Positions 39,915-51,907 are shown, counted from the first letter of the stretch. The stretch: 64,000 bases of DNA from Pyropia yezoensis (GCA_009829735.1 CM020620.1:11467420-11531419); one strand, 5' to 3'. Numbers and translations are program-made. Notes: generated by a model from the letters alone, not told the origin.

Positions 39915-40854
39915 GACGAGGGGGAGGGGGGAAGGTAATGGGGGGGGGGAGGTACGGGGGGGGGGGGGGGGGTTGCCGGCGGTGGGGGTCACGGCGGCCG
40001 AGGGGAGGGGAGGGGAGGGGGGCGGCGGGGAGGGGGTGCGCGGCCGCCCGCGGCGGCGGCCAGGCGTTGAGGGGGGGAGGGGCGGCTGATGCCGTAGTCG
40101 CGGGGTGCCGAGGCGTTCTCGGTGGTGCAGTGGCGGGGGGGGCTGGACGGCGGGGGCGGCGAGGGGACAATCAGCGGTGGGGGGGCAGAGGGGAAGGCGG
40201 GGCGGTGTGCCGACCGTCGGGTGGCCGCCGCGACGGGAGAAGAGCCGGTGGGGGGTCGCGGGAAGAAGGGGGGGAGGGGGAAGGGGTAGTGGCACGCTTG
40301 GCCGCGAAAGGGGGAGCGGAGCCCCACCAGACAAGGGTGGGGAGGGGTGGGTGGGACCACCCAGCGGCGTCTGGTCGACACCCTTAATGGCGGGCCCCGG
40401 TGGCGGACCGCAAGCCGCCGCCGTCCACCGCAACCGCCGGCATGGACGACACGACCAAGGGGGGAATGGACGGGGGTTGGGACGGCACAGCGGTCGCCGT
40501 CTGCGCGGTGTGGGGAGCGGGCAGACGCCGCCGCCGCCGCCGCCACCGTCGCCGCTGTCGCCCCCGCCGCCGCTGTCGCCGCTGCCGTCGCTGCCACCAC
40601 TGCCGCCGCGCGTCTGCCCGCCCGCCCGCCTGCCTGCCCGCCCGCCCGCCCGCACGCCCGCACGCCCGCCCGCCCGCCGCGCCATTGCGGCCGCCGCGGG
40701 AGCAGAGGGGGGGACATGCAAAGCGCGGGCGTGACACGGGCGCGTCCGCGTGGCGAGTCCGGGCTGCCGCCGCCGCCTGTGCCCGTGAGAGGTGGGCGCA
40801 GTGGGGGGAGATGGGGGGGCCGCCGGGGGGGAGGTGGGGGGTGGGGGGGAGGCG

Positions 40855-40855
<1 letters not shown>

Positions 40856-40916
<61 letters not shown>
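40856..40916 (+). repeat. 61-nt uninterrupted G homopolymer
   Basis: Every base from 40856 to 40916 is G on the plus strand. The same region is flanked by shorter G runs interrupted by single A, T or C. Confidence 0.9.
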
Positions 40917-40920
<4 letters not shown>

Positions 40921-41490
40921 ACGCCGTCCGCTCTGCCGCCCGTGAGGGCGGGCAGACGGGGATGGGGGTGCGCCCTCCGGCGCCCCCCCCCCTCCCTCGG
41001 GATGCCTCATGGACGGCAACGTCATGGACGGGGGTGACGGCACGTCGACGGGGGCGGTCGAATTCGGCCGCTGCAACCGCTGTGGGGGAAGGAGGGGGGG
41101 GGGAGGAACCGCCGCTGCCGCGGCGTCTGCCGCCAGGCGCGGTACACCGCCACGCCGAATGGCGCGTGGCAGAGGCAAGAGCCAGCAGCTCGTTCGCCAA
41201 CGCCAGTCTGACAAGGTCAAGGATGATGCCCGCGTAGATCCGAAACTGGCAGAGGGAGCACATTGGGCATTCACTGCCCAGACCTCCAGTGGGATGAGAG
41301 TGTAGAGACCGGGGCAGCGAATTGGAGAGTGTGCGCCCCCTGTGGGCCTCTTGGCCAATTGGTCCCTCGTTGTCACGCCCCTTGCAGACGCCATCCCGGA
41401 CAGGAGCGCCCCCTGCCCGCCCGAGCCTCGCTCCAGGTCGCCAGCTCACGGGGCAACGCGCCAGCTGGAGCAAAGTCCAGCCACACAACG

Positions 41491-41620
41491 GCCAGCCAGC
41501 GCAGAGGCCAGCCAGCGCAAAAGGCCAGCCAGCGCAAAGGCGAGCCAGCGCAGAGACCAGCCAGCCCAAAATCCAGCCAGCGCAAAAGGCAAGCCAGCGC
41601 AGTGGCCAGCTGGCGCAATG
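41491..41620. repeat. Minisatellite of 16-17-bp units (GCCAGCCAGCGCAAAAG)
   Basis: About eight imperfect copies in tandem, differing mainly at the A/G positions after GCGCA. The GCCAGC motif also appears in the flanks. Confidence 0.85.
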
Positions 41621-42443
41621 GCAAGCAGGCCAGGCCGGACGCAACAGCTGCTGGCAGCCAGGACCAGCAGCTCCCTACTGCCACGCCGGTACCTACTGTA
41701 TGTACTGTACTGGTAGCGCGAACAACCAGCGAGCCCTTCCTCCCTGCCGCCTACAGTGCGCCCGCGCGGTCATGGGACGGGTTCATGCAACGGACCGCAG
41801 CGATGCGGGTGGGCTCGCACGGAGGGGCGGCGGCGGCGGCCACCCGGATCACACGCCGTGATGGGCACGAGAGCTTTGGCGCCCCCACCAGCATCCCCGC
41901 AGCACCCCCCCCTCTGAACGCGGCCGGTGACGGCCGACTACCTACCTGCAGGCGGGTGGCATGCCGCAACGCAGTCTCTTTTTGTCCTTTGACAAAGACG
42001 GGGCGCGGGACGAGGCGGGCGGGCCCGGTCCCCGCCCGTCGCGATGCCTCGCTGCACGGGCAGTGGCCCACCTCCCACACCAGATGCGCCGGCAGGCTGG
42101 TGGCCGGCACCCGGCGAAAGGGGGGGGTGGGGGGGGTGGGGAGGAGGGGAGCGTGGGGTGGAGCACCCGCGGCCGGCCCGAGGGCGTGGGCGTGCCGCCT
42201 CGCGGCTACACCGCGGCGGCGGCCGTGGTAGCGGCGGCCGTGGTAGCGGCGGCTGTGGCGGCGGCGGACAGCCTCTTTTAAAGCGGCGCCCGCTCGACGG
42301 GGCAGCAAGCGGCCGCTGCGCAAGCCCGTTGCGGTCTCCGCCCTCGGGCGGCACCCCCCCTCCCCCGAGCACGACGCTTCCCCCCACTGTCTGGGCTGAC
42401 AGAGCAGGCGGGGAGCGCCCGCCGTGCCACCAGAGGAAGAAGG

Positions 42444-42600
42444 ATGTACTGGAACCGTGTCATGGCCCGCCCGCCCCGCGCGGTGGCGGTGGCGGTACTG
42501 GCGGTGGCGGCCACCGCATCAGCGGTGGGGGAGGGTGGCGCCGCCACCCCCGCCCCGCTGCGGCACCCACAGGGTGCTAGCAACGGCAGCCGCGGAAGCG

Positions 42601-42632
<32 letters not shown>

Positions 42633-42869
42633 GGTGGTGGTGGTTGTGGTGGTGGCGGTGGTGGTGGTGGTGGTGGTGGTGATGGTGGTGGCACCGACGC
42701 AGCCGCCGCCTCTCCCACCGTCCCGTTTCCCATCCCCGCGGGCGCCATCGTTGGTCGCCTGCACACGCTGCCTGCGCTGCAGTGCTGCCCTCAAGGGCGG
42801 TGGTTTCCCCCGACTGGCTGCGCCGGTGGCGGCACCCACCGGCGGCGGCCGCACGGCGACGACAACGGT

Positions 42870-42902
<33 letters not shown>

Positions 42903-44981
42903 GGCGACGGCGACGGCGAGCCCCGCGGGTGGCTATTTGTTGCCAACCGGAGCGCCCCCCCGGTGCGCATCCCGTACGGGCGTGGGGTGTGCGCGTCGCC
43001 GCTCGACGACGCGGTGCAGCTCGAGTACCTGGAGCGACCCGCCGTGGTGTCAGACCTGTACCACAGAAAGGCCGTGCCAACGGCGGTGGACCCGGCGGGC
43101 AACGCGTCCGCCGAGTTCCACTGGGTCGGCGGCCTGTTCTTGGCACGCCTAGCCGCGGCGTCCCGCTACTGGGGACGGCCGGGCAGCCGCAGCCGGTCGC
43201 GCCCGTTCCTCATTCCGCAGCGCTGCAACGAGGCCGACGACTGGGGTGGCCACCCGCCGCGGCCGCCGCGCGGGTGGCGGGCGCGGATGATGAGCGGCCG
43301 GGCAGACGGCCGGGGGCTGGTGTGCGAGCACCCGCTGCTGCGGCTGTTGAGCCTCCAGCGCAACAGCCTGTATGGGTCTTTGCAGCGCTACACCGGCAAC
43401 TTTGACGTGCTCGTTGCCAGCCGCGGCACCGCCGGCCACGCGCTGGACAGACAGGGGTGGGTGGTGGCCGCGGAGGACCTGGTGAGCCCGGCGCGGGTGC
43501 CCACCCGGGCCCCGCTGCGGCCGCTGGTGACCTACACCGACACCACCGGCGCGGTGCGGCCGGTGCTGCTGGGGGAGGAGGCGCTGCTGACGCTGGGCCG
43601 CGCGGTGCTGGCCGACCCGTCCCGCCTGGGCCAGCCGTGGGACCTTGCCGCGACCATTGCCATCCGCCGTGCGCACGGCGGGGTCGAGCGGTTCCACGCC
43701 AAGTGGCCGCTGGGCGCCGCCGCCGCTGCCGCCGCCGCCGCCGTGGGGGGCGGGCCGGCCGGCGGCCCCACCCAGTGGCTGCAGCAGCTGGCCATGGTCG
43801 TCTGCGCGCCGCCGGCGGGGTCGTTTGTGCGGTCCGCCGCGCTGTGCGCGGGCGTGCCGCCGCCGGGGCCGCCAGAGGGGGGGCGCCGCCCCGGCGCGCC
43901 CGCCCGCGGCAGCGGCGCGCACCTCAACCTCAACGAGGCCGCGTCGGTTGCGGATTTGATCTCTGCCCCGCGCGCGCTGGTGTCGTGGGGCATCCGACCG
44001 GCGGCGCGGCGGCCTACCCCCGACGGCGGCGGCAGAGGCGGCGGTGGGGGCGGCAGCGGTGGCCACGGGGGCGGCAGAGGGGCGGCGACGAGCGGCACAG
44101 CCCCCGCCCCCCCGGCGGTGGGCCCCTGTACGGGGCGCGCGTTTACGCACCCGGCGTGGGCGACCGACCCGCGGCGGCAGCCGATCTGGCTGCTCGGCCG
44201 CGCCGACCGGGAGGTCAATGGCGCGGCGGGCGGCGCGGACGCGGCGCTCGCCCGCCAGACGGGGGTGTGCATGGCCGACGCGTGGCAGGGCGCGTACGTC
44301 CTCCCCAACCACGTGCTCGGGTCCCTTGCGCGGGGTCTCTCCCAGCGCTACCGCCGGGACCTCTTTGACGGCGACGAGCCGCGGGCGCCCGCCGACGGGG
44401 TGGAGCTGCTCGTCGCGTCGCTGGTGGTGGTGCCCGAAGCGCTCGCGCTGGTCGCCCTCGTCCTCACCACCCCGCTGTGGGGGCGCCGTGAGTGGGCGGC
44501 GCTGGTCATCATTGGCGGGGGCGGCCTGTTTGTGCTCCTCGGTGTGGGGCAGCTGGCGCTGCTGGAGCGGTCGGGCGCCGCGTGGCGCACCGCCTCCCTC
44601 CGGCGGGTGCTGACCACAGAGGGCAACGTGACGGAGCGGGCGCACCGGTCCACAGAGGCGGTCGACTACCGCGGCCGGCGGGTCGTCCTCGTCGAGGCGC
44701 TGCTGGTCGTTGCGCGGACGGGCTACCGCCCGCGGGGGGTGGCAGCGCTGGCGGGCGCCGTCGCCGCCGCCTACCTCACCGTGTCCATCACGTGCATCGT
44801 CGCGGCGGCGCAGCAGACAGACTGGCGGGCGCTGCTGGAGGGGGGGGCCCCGCCGCCGCTGCCGCCACCACGCCCGCCCTCTGTCGCGGCCGCAGACGCG
44901 CCGTCGCCGGCGGCCACACGCCGACGCGGGCTGCGGCGGCGGCGGAGGTGGCAGCGGCCGTCGGCGGCCGCTGTTGCCTGA
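42444..44981 (+). CDS. Unrecognised secretory/membrane protein with C-terminal membrane segments
   Basis: The 845-residue protein starts at the ATG at 42444 and has no introns. The N-terminus has a signal-like stretch (PPRAVAVAVLAVAATASAV). A poly-Gly tract (about residues 50-90) and a Asp/Gly GD repeat (about 135-155) follow. A long ectodomain of ~450 residues contains scattered cysteines and segments such as VCASPLDDAVQLEYLERP, LIPQRCNEADDWGG and YTDTTGAVRPVLLGEEALL. The C-terminal quarter has three or four hydrophobic segments (ELLVASLVVVPEALALVALV; ALVIIGGGGLFVLLGVGQLA; VVLVEALLVVA; ALAGAVAAAYLTVSITCIVA). I do not recognise a family. The ordered, non-repetitive ectodomain and consistent GC3 bias argue that it is a real gene. 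Type I or polytopic membrane topology is inferred. Confidence 0.7.
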
Positions 44982-46087
44982 GCGGCGTTGATGGGGTGTC
45001 CACCAGAGGCGGCAGTGCTTTTCAGGAAGAGAGAGCCTGTGGGGTTGGGGCAGGACCTCGAGGGGGGGGGGCTGGGGGGGAGCGGGAGGGGTAGGGGGGG
45101 AGGCCTTGGGGCGGCGTGCCTGCCAGCACACCCCCCCGGGGAGTTGCGTGCTTGCTGCGGTGGATGCCGTGAGAGGGGGGTGGGGGGGGACGCAGCGGCC
45201 TGGAACAGGTACTCCGACCGCGGGACGCGTCGGCGGCGTACTGGTAGCGGTGGCAGCTCCATACTGGCCGCGCGTGGGGCCCTGGTGGGCGCAGGGGCGG
45301 GACGGGAGCAGGGCCTTGCCCGCCCCACCGTCGGCTCCTTAGGCCATCCTGCACGCCCCACCGTCGGCTCCTTGGCCATACTGCACGCCCCGCCCCACCA
45401 CCACCCCCCCCCACCCCCCCCCTGCAGGCCAATGGATTCCATCGACTCCCTTGTTGCAGCGGCCGCAGCGGACGAGCGCGGCGTCCATCTGTTGTCTGTC
45501 ACCTCTGCTGACGCTGGGCCGCCGCAATGACCACCCGCTGCACGGGGGGTGGTTGCGGTAAGGAGCAACCTATAGCAGCGGCAGGCAGCCGAGGCCAGCG
45601 TGGCGAGAGGCGGCGGGGACGTCACAGCCGCAACGAGGCCCACCACAGCAGCGGTCGTGCCCGCGGCGAGCCAAGGCCAAGCAAAGGGAGGGGGGCTGGC
45701 CGGCGGGCGTCAATCCCAGCAGTGGCGTGAGCGCGCTTGAAAAATACATTTAGTGCACTGCGGTGCTGGGCCGCCCACAACTGTGTTTGTGCATCCCAGT
45801 TGGTGGCAGGCCTGTTGCGGATCAGCGTTCCACGAACCTGCGCGCCGCATCACGTCGCGGTCGTCATCGCGGTCGCGCCGCTGACGTGGAGGCAGGTACA
45901 GGACAAATTCTCTCCGCTCCTCATCCCCCAGTCTCCTTTTCCCTCTCCCCCTCTCCCACCCCACGGCCTCACTCCCTTCCCTGCCACCCTGCTTTTGTGC
46001 CACTCGTGGTCGCCACGCCGCGGAGCCCGTCTCTGCGTTCAACCCCCGCATCAACCCCTTTGCTGCCACGCAGGCGCGGGTGCGACC
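44982..46087. other. Intergenic; contains a two-copy 33-bp direct repeat
   Basis: Units start at 45321 (CGCCCCACCGTCGGCTCCTT...) and 45354, differing by one indel and one substitution. No gene is supported. Confidence 0.4.
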
Positions 46088-47614
46088 ATGCCGCCGCCCG
46101 CCCCGTCGGCGGCGGCGGCACCCCCGCGCAAGGCGCTGGGCCTCACCCCCCGGGCGCCGCCGCCCCGGAGCCGTCTCGGCCGCTGCCCGCTGTGTGCCGT
46201 TTTGTTCCCGGCGGGCCGGCTGCTCGCCACCCACGCTGCTTCCTGTGGGGGGGGTGGCGGTAGCGGTGGTAGCGGCAGTGGTAGCGGTGGTGGGGTCGGT
46301 GGCGGCGGTGGTGGAGGCGGTCGCGGTGGGGGCCGGTGTGGGGGTGGCGGTGGTGATGGCGGCGGGGGTGGCTCGGTGGCTGTCCCCGTTGTGGAGGTGG
46401 GCGACGAGCCGCCGCTGGGTGGCACGGCGCTGCCGGCGGTGGGGCGGCGCGCCCTCGGGGGGGCGCCGGTCGCCAAGCGGCCGCGCGTGGCACCGCCCCG
46501 TCCTGGCCTGCACGAGGGGCCAAGGGGCGGCGGCAGCGCCCCCATGGCGGCCGCCGGTGACGGCCGCGGCGACCGCAACGGCGGGAGGCCGCTCGCTGGG
46601 GGTCGCCGCTCCTTGCCGGGTGGCGGCCGGGCGGGTGGCCACTTGGCGGCGTCCGATGCCCAAGTGGGGCTGGCTGCTGGTGCCGTTGACCGTGGCGCCG
46701 TCGCGGCGGGCGATGCGGCGGTCGATCCTGCTGTGGACAGGGACGGGCGTGGCGGTAGCCCCCCCCTTGGGCGCCCCCCCCCTCCAGGCTCCGTGCAGGA
46801 CGAGGCGCCTCGGCCGCGCGTGCGGCGGCGGCCGGTGGCGCCGGATGACGGGCTCGGTACCAACACGGCCGTGGCGGGGATGCAAGTTTTTCCGGGCGCG
46901 CTCACCACCGCCGCCGCCGCCGCCCTCCTCACCGCCGCCGCTGCCGACGACGCGGCCGTGCCGTGGGTCAATGTCAAGACTCGTTGGATGAAGCAGTACG
47001 GGCCCCGCTTCAACTTTCGGACGCGGCTGTTTGGGGGGCCCGACGGTGGCAGCGGAGGCGGCAGCGGCAGCGGCGGCGCGCGGCGCCCAACGCCGCTGCC
47101 CCCCTATGTAGCGACCATTGTGCTGCCACTGCTGCGGGAGCGGGTGCCAGGTCTGGCCAGCTGGGTGCCCAACCAGCTGTGCCTCAACCGGTACGAGGCG
47201 GGCACCGGTCACGCCATCACCCCCCACAATGACAATGAGGGCGGCGGCCTGCGCGTTGCTGTGGCCGGCGTATGCATCGGTGCTGCTGCGGTTATGACGT
47301 TTTTGCATGCCAACGGCGACAAGCGGGACGTGGCACTCCCCGGCGGGTGCGCATATGTGATGTCGGGCGACGCGTTTGCGGTGTGGCGCCACGCCATCTT
47401 TGCGAGCAACATTGACTACCGGCGAGGGGGGGGGGGCGCCCGCGTGTCCTTGACGCTGCGGCAGGTGGAAGAGCGGCAGGCCCATGGGGGGGGGGGCGGG
47501 ACGCAGCCGCGTGCCGCGTCGCTGACGGGGAGCGCCAAGAGGTCGGTCTGGCCGCGGGTGTGTGGGCCCATGGACGCGTTTACACGGCCACCATCGCCGG
47601 GGGCAGAACCCTGA
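46088..47614 (+). CDS. UBZ-type zinc finger fused to an AlkB-family 2-oxoglutarate/Fe(II) dioxygenase
   Basis: The 508-residue, intronless protein starts at the ATG at 46088; the open frame extends further upstream but lacks a better start. Residues 33-53 form a Rad18-like UBZ4 finger (C33, C36, H49, C53; CX2CX12HX3C). About 250 residues of Gly/Ala/Pro linker follow. The dioxygenase domain has GPRFNFRTRLFGG, then PNQLCLNRYEAGTGH, the Fe-binding HND in ITPHNDNE (about residue 380), a distal His in WRHAIF (about 435) and RVSLTLR (R-X5-R, about 452), which binds 2-oxoglutarate. The motif order is closest to the ALKBH4/ALKBH8 type. Expected chemistry is oxidative demethylation of alkylated nucleic acid or protein. 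The finger suggests recruitment to ubiquitinated chromatin or PCNA. The substrate is not determined. Confidence 0.85.
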   Translation: MPPPAPSAAAAPPRKALGLTPRAPPPRSRLGRCPLCAVLFPAGRLLATHAASCGGGGGSGGSGSGSGGGVGGGGGGGGRGGGRCGGGGGDGGGGGSVAVPVVEVGDEPPLGGTALPAVGRRALGGAPVAKRPRVAPPRPGLHEGPRGGGSAPMAAAGDGRGDRNGGRPLAGGRRSLPGGGRAGGHLAASDAQVGLAAGAVDRGAVAAGDAAVDPAVDRDGRGGSPPLGRPPPPGSVQDEAPRPRVRRRPVAPDDGLGTNTAVAGMQVFPGALTTAAAAALLTAAAADDAAVPWVNVKTRWMKQYGPRFNFRTRLFGGPDGGSGGGSGSGGARRPTPLPPYVATIVLPLLRERVPGLASWVPNQLCLNRYEAGTGHAITPHNDNEGGGLRVAVAGVCIGAAAVMTFLHANGDKRDVALPGGCAYVMSGDAFAVWRHAIFASNIDYRRGGGGARVSLTLRQVEERQAHGGGGGTQPRAASLTGSAKRSVWPRVCGPMDAFTRPPSPGAEP

Positions 47615-49126
47615 GCAGAGGGGAAGGGGGGGGGGAGCTTTGTTACGCGACCGGGCCAGGTGGACGGGCGGGGCATGGGGAGCCCCAGCGCCGCTTCGCG
47701 GTGTCCCGTCGTCTGTGCCAGGTTGGGGAAGGGGGGGGGATCGTGGCGGCAGCGGAATGTGGGGCTGTTTTGGTGGGTCGGAGTGCATGACATGACCGTC
47801 GCTCGCTGGCTGCTTTGGCGGTGAGGCCGTCGGCTTGGTTGGGGTCGCGTTCACGATAGGGCCCTTGAATTCTCCTGGTGACTGTGGAGACCGTTTTGTT
47901 TTTTGCTTCTGTTGTTGCACTTCCCTTTGCTTACCATCGGAACGTTCGCGGCGTTTTTTCTCGGTTCGCTGGGCTCTGCACACTGGACACCCAGCTCCTC
48001 CTCCATGCACCCTGAATCGATGGCGCCTTCATGGCTCGCTGCCCTCACGCAAAGGTGGCTCCCATGCACTGGTACCCGGCCGGCTATCACCTCCGCGCTG
48101 CGAAAAGGGCGGGGCTGGCTTTTGCCGCTTCGACCGCCGCAGTTCTGAGGGAAGCGAGAGGGTATGTGGTCAGTGGCTGAATACCCTCGCGGGCACCACA
48201 GTGCCGCTGCCGTCGAACGTTGAAAGCCATAGCGACGTCATGACCGCCTTCCACCCCCTCGCTCAGCTAGAATTTGTATGCGGCTTGTGTCCCCCGTCAA
48301 GCGCAGGAGATGACGATAGAGTAAAAAAAAACCACTGACCAGAGTCTCTACCTATGTGCTTGGGGCGTCTGTGGGAGCCTCTCCTGCCCGTACGGACCAG
48401 GTCGACATAGGAAGGCGTCTTCGGCCGCCGACGCGCGAGGGTGCTCTCGTCCGCCGAACAAAGTACGTTTAAGTTGCACACTTCGTCTTCAACTACCTTC
48501 TTGAGGGGGACTACATTGTCGCGGCAACGAGTGAATCTCTTTGGTGCGGGTGGCCTACAGAAGTGAGGCCCAATCAAAACAGACCAATTTGCCAGACTCA
48601 CAGGCATCTGGAGTATCTCTCTGCTCCCATTGGCAGATCGGTTTGTGTGGCCCGCGTTGTTCAGAACGCGTTGCGCAGATCCGAGCTCGCTGGGACACGC
48701 TCGGGGGTCCCTCTCTGACGGCATCTCTGGGAGCACTCCCCGCGGTGGACTGGGACCCCCCTCGCTCTCGATTGCTCCTCTGACCTCGTTTGAGCTCCCC
48801 CCCCATCCCTTCCCTGCGGCTTCCCGCCCCGCCGCACGAGCCGTGCTGGACCCCCCCTCTCGGAAGGAGCGGGGGGCGGGTCGAGCGCTGCCCTGGACTG
48901 CCAACGACTCTTCGCTGGCCAACCGGTCACGCCACCCCCGGAGCACAAAGCCGCCAAGACCCCCGCCGCATTACCCAAGCTCATCCCCGATCACTGCATC
49001 GCCGCGCGCTCTCCTCACCACCACCGTCGCCGTCTCGCTTCCCGCCCCCCCACGCAGCCGCTCCCACCCCTACCCTCCCTTCTTCGTCCTCTTTGCCTCT
49101 CCCGTTTCTCCCCCACATCCACCATC
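47615..49126. other. Intergenic, promoter side of the LHC gene
   Basis: ORFs of 100-230 codons on both strands lack recognisable domains. Pyrimidine-rich DNA precedes the LHC ATG. No motif I can name with confidence. Confidence 0.35.
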
Positions 49127-50359
49127 ATGGCGTTTGTGTCGGCGGCGGCCATCCGGCCGACCAGCTTCGTTGGCGCACGCGTGTGCAGCGTGGCCCCGTC
49201 GGCGGCGACAGTCACCATGGCCGCGCGGTCGGCCAGCGTGCCGTTCCTGCCCCAGCCCGATGCGTGCGACGGCTCCATGGCGGGCGATGTTGGTATGTTT
49301 GGTGGTGTGAGGGTATCGACGTGCGTGCGGTGGGTGTCTTGATGAGGCTTGGTGAGGCTGCAATCGGCGCGTTGCACTGCACATTGGTCGATGTGTTGGT
49401 ACAGGACGTCGGCGCCGAGCGCGCGTTCCTTTGGTGAGCGTAGTGGTGCGTCGTTCGGTTTGAAGGTGGCCCACTGACTCACCTTGTCGCCCGTCCTTTG
49501 CTGATATCTCTCTGCTTTGTTCGAGTAGGCTTCGATCCGCTGAACCTGTCGGGGATCGTCGACATCAAGTTCCTGCGTGAGGGCGAGCTGAAGAGTACGT
49601 TTTTGCCGTCTTGCGGGTTTGGCTGGTCTGCGATGTGACGTTTCCCTGTGTTCCGGTCGGATTCTGGATGAGAACTGAGAGTACTGAGGGGTTGTGTGTC
49701 GGCTGCCGGTGCACTGTATCTAACGTACCTCGCACTCGTTGCCCCCTGTGTTTCCTTTTTTCCGCTCTCTGATTATGATCTCCAGACGGCCGTGTTGCCA
49801 TGCTCGCCTTCCTGGGCGTGCTGGTGCAGGAGTTCGTGCACCTGCCGTCTCCTCTGTTTTCCAACCCGGTTGCCACCGACGCCTTCTTCCAGGTCCCTGC
49901 GGGCGGGCTGTGGCAGATTTTCCTGGCCTGCGGCCTGGTTGAGTTCATCTCCCACCGCGGCAAGCTGTCCTACTCCGACATGTTTGATGGCGGTCGCGAG
50001 CCCGGAAACTTCGGCTTCGAGTACGTTGCCGAGGTTGACGAGCTTCGTTTCATGCGGGAGTCAACGGTGTGGTCGAGCATTCGAGCGTGCCTGGTGTTTT
50101 CTCGTTGGTTGGAGGCACTGACGTCCTGTGTTCTGGTGGCGTGCTCCTGTTGTGTTTCCTGTCTTTACCCTCACTCAGCCCGCTCAACATGTACAAGGGG
50201 ACCCCCGCCCAGAAGAAGAAGCTGGAGCTGGCTGAGGTCAAGAACGGCCGCCTGGCAATGATCGGAATCGGGGGCGTGATCCACTCCAACTTCATCTACC
50301 ACCAGCCCATTGTCTCCCAGCTGACCCACTGGGTGCCGATCACCCAGGCGCTCAAGTAG
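49127..50359 (+). CDS. Chlorophyll a-binding light-harvesting protein (LHCR-like), four exons
   Basis: Exons are 49127-49292, 49529-49594, 49786-50020 and 50179-50359. All junctions are GT/AG with matching phases, giving 215 residues. The first ~40 residues are a plastid transit peptide. The mature protein starts with the LHC-type [10 protein letters not shown], then helix 1 [19 protein letters not shown] (the Glu and Asn/Arg pair for chlorophyll ligation), helix 2 [16 protein letters not shown] and helix 3 [21 protein letters not shown] second FGFDPLN motif precedes helix 3 and is created across the third intron. Three helices with two ExxNGR motifs identify the LHC superfamily; the short loops and lack of a green-lineage chlorophyll b signature suit a red-algal photosystem I antenna. 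The product works in the thylakoid membrane. The exact LHCR subclass is not resolved. Confidence 0.92.
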
Positions 50360-51204
50360 AGTGTCCGCATCCTTTCTTTCCTTCAAATTTTGTGTTGTTT
50401 TTTCTTTTGTACCACGTCTTCTTCGAATCCCATGTGCATGTGTGTGAGAGGGCGGGAGCTCATGATCAGCTCTGCATGAAGGCAGTGTCCTCTTGGATAT
50501 TTTTTCCCCGCAGTCGTTCGTTCTTTGGCTGCCACGTGTGACTGAGACTCCTGTGGACTTTTAAACCGTTCACACACGGCTGGGTCACCCACAGGGGTGT
50601 GCGGGTTGCTTCTGCTCCGAGAGACCTCTCGCTCCCGCTGATGCTTGACCTCTGCCACGGGCAATCGTGGCCGCACCACGACAATACCAAGATGGGGTTG
50701 GTGTGGGGGAGGGTGGAAGGGGCGTAACATTCAGTTGGTGGGCGTGGTGGGCCCATGTGGGGCGTCAACACCCGTGCTGGCAGGCGTGGGAGATGAGGGA
50801 AGCGGCAGCGTCCACCTCGGCAGGCGTGTGGGGTGATGTGCCAGTATCCACGTTCGTAGGCGGGGCCGACCTGCGCACAGCGATAGGCATTAACGGGCGG
50901 ATTGCTGCCTCGACGCGCGAGTCGCCGCCCCTCGTGGGAACCGGTTGCCCCTGACACGGTAGGAAGTCCCTTCCACGTACGTAGGAAAGAGGTTGGCACA
51001 CCCACGGCGTGTGGCGTGGTCAGGTGTGGTTCCGTTGTCCTCCAGGGCATCGCGCCAAGCGTAAGCGCGCTGTCTCGTGGCCCGTGTGGAGGCGACACAA
51101 GAACCAGCATCATTGAATCCTCGGAGGAAGAGAGCCAACCTTCGCCCAGCAAGACGCACAAGAGAAGCTACAGAGAATTGTGGGGATGCTGCTTCTGTGG
51201 GTGT

Positions 51205-51325
51205 CCTGACGCCACCGGGATTCTGACACCTGGCTGGAGCGGAGGGGGTCGTCTTGACGGGGCGTTTTGACGCCACTGACACCACCGGGGTTTTGACGCC
51301 TGGCTGGAGGGGAGGAGGCGTTATG
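51205..51325. repeat. Imperfect direct repeat pair
   Basis: Two or three partial copies of a module containing GACGCCACCGGG, TTCTGACACCTGGCTGGAG and GGGGAGGAGG-like sequence, spaced by about 60-70 bp. Confidence 0.6.
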
Positions 51326-51907
51326 ACGGATACCCATTCGTACCACTCGGGACAAGAGACGTGGTCGAACGGCATCGTGCACGCCACAACCACTTGTATA
51401 ATGCGAGTGCTTACCTGCATCCTCTTCTTCTTTGCTTGTGTGCCCATACGTACAAGCCCAACAGCCACGCTGGCCAAGCATGCATCAGCTGCTATGCCAG
51501 CAAGGACGTCCGCCGTGAAAGAAAAAGATAAAGGAGACAAGCGGAAACGCTGCTGAGACAGAGGGTGCTGAACCCACGACAAGAGACACAAAACGGGACG
51601 TGCATAAGATACGTAATGTAGAGTGGCGAGCAATATATAACCTGTCTAGGGAAGAAAAAACTGTCCAGCCCATTGTCGTGGGATGAAATAACACATGGGA
51701 ACATCCGCGCACAGAGCACCACCCCGGCCCACGAAAAAATAGACACTGGCCGAGCATGAGAGCCTGTGCAGGCTGTTGCCTCAAAAAGAACGGGCCCCAG
51801 CACCACCCACCTCCTGGGGGGCGACTACGCGGTCGCGACGCCCCCCGGTGCCACCAGAGACATATCCAGAACCTGGCACACAGGGCGCACGGCCGTCCCT
51901 TTGCAGG

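Larger units (their letters stand above)
39915..42443. other. Intergenic, homopolymer- and minisatellite-rich
   Basis: GCC/GGC runs, a 61-nt pure G tract (40856-40916), and a 16-17-bp minisatellite (41491-41620). Open frames on both strands are compositional. No gene is supported. Confidence 0.5.

Noticed and set aside
39915..40922. N-terminal extension of the protease ORF
   Set aside because: Poly-Pro and poly-Arg translated from C/G homopolymers. A clear signal peptide starts at 39914.
45710..48010. 766-codon minus-strand ORF opposite the AlkB gene
   Set aside because: It is the complement of the AlkB coding region, with biased composition and no domain.
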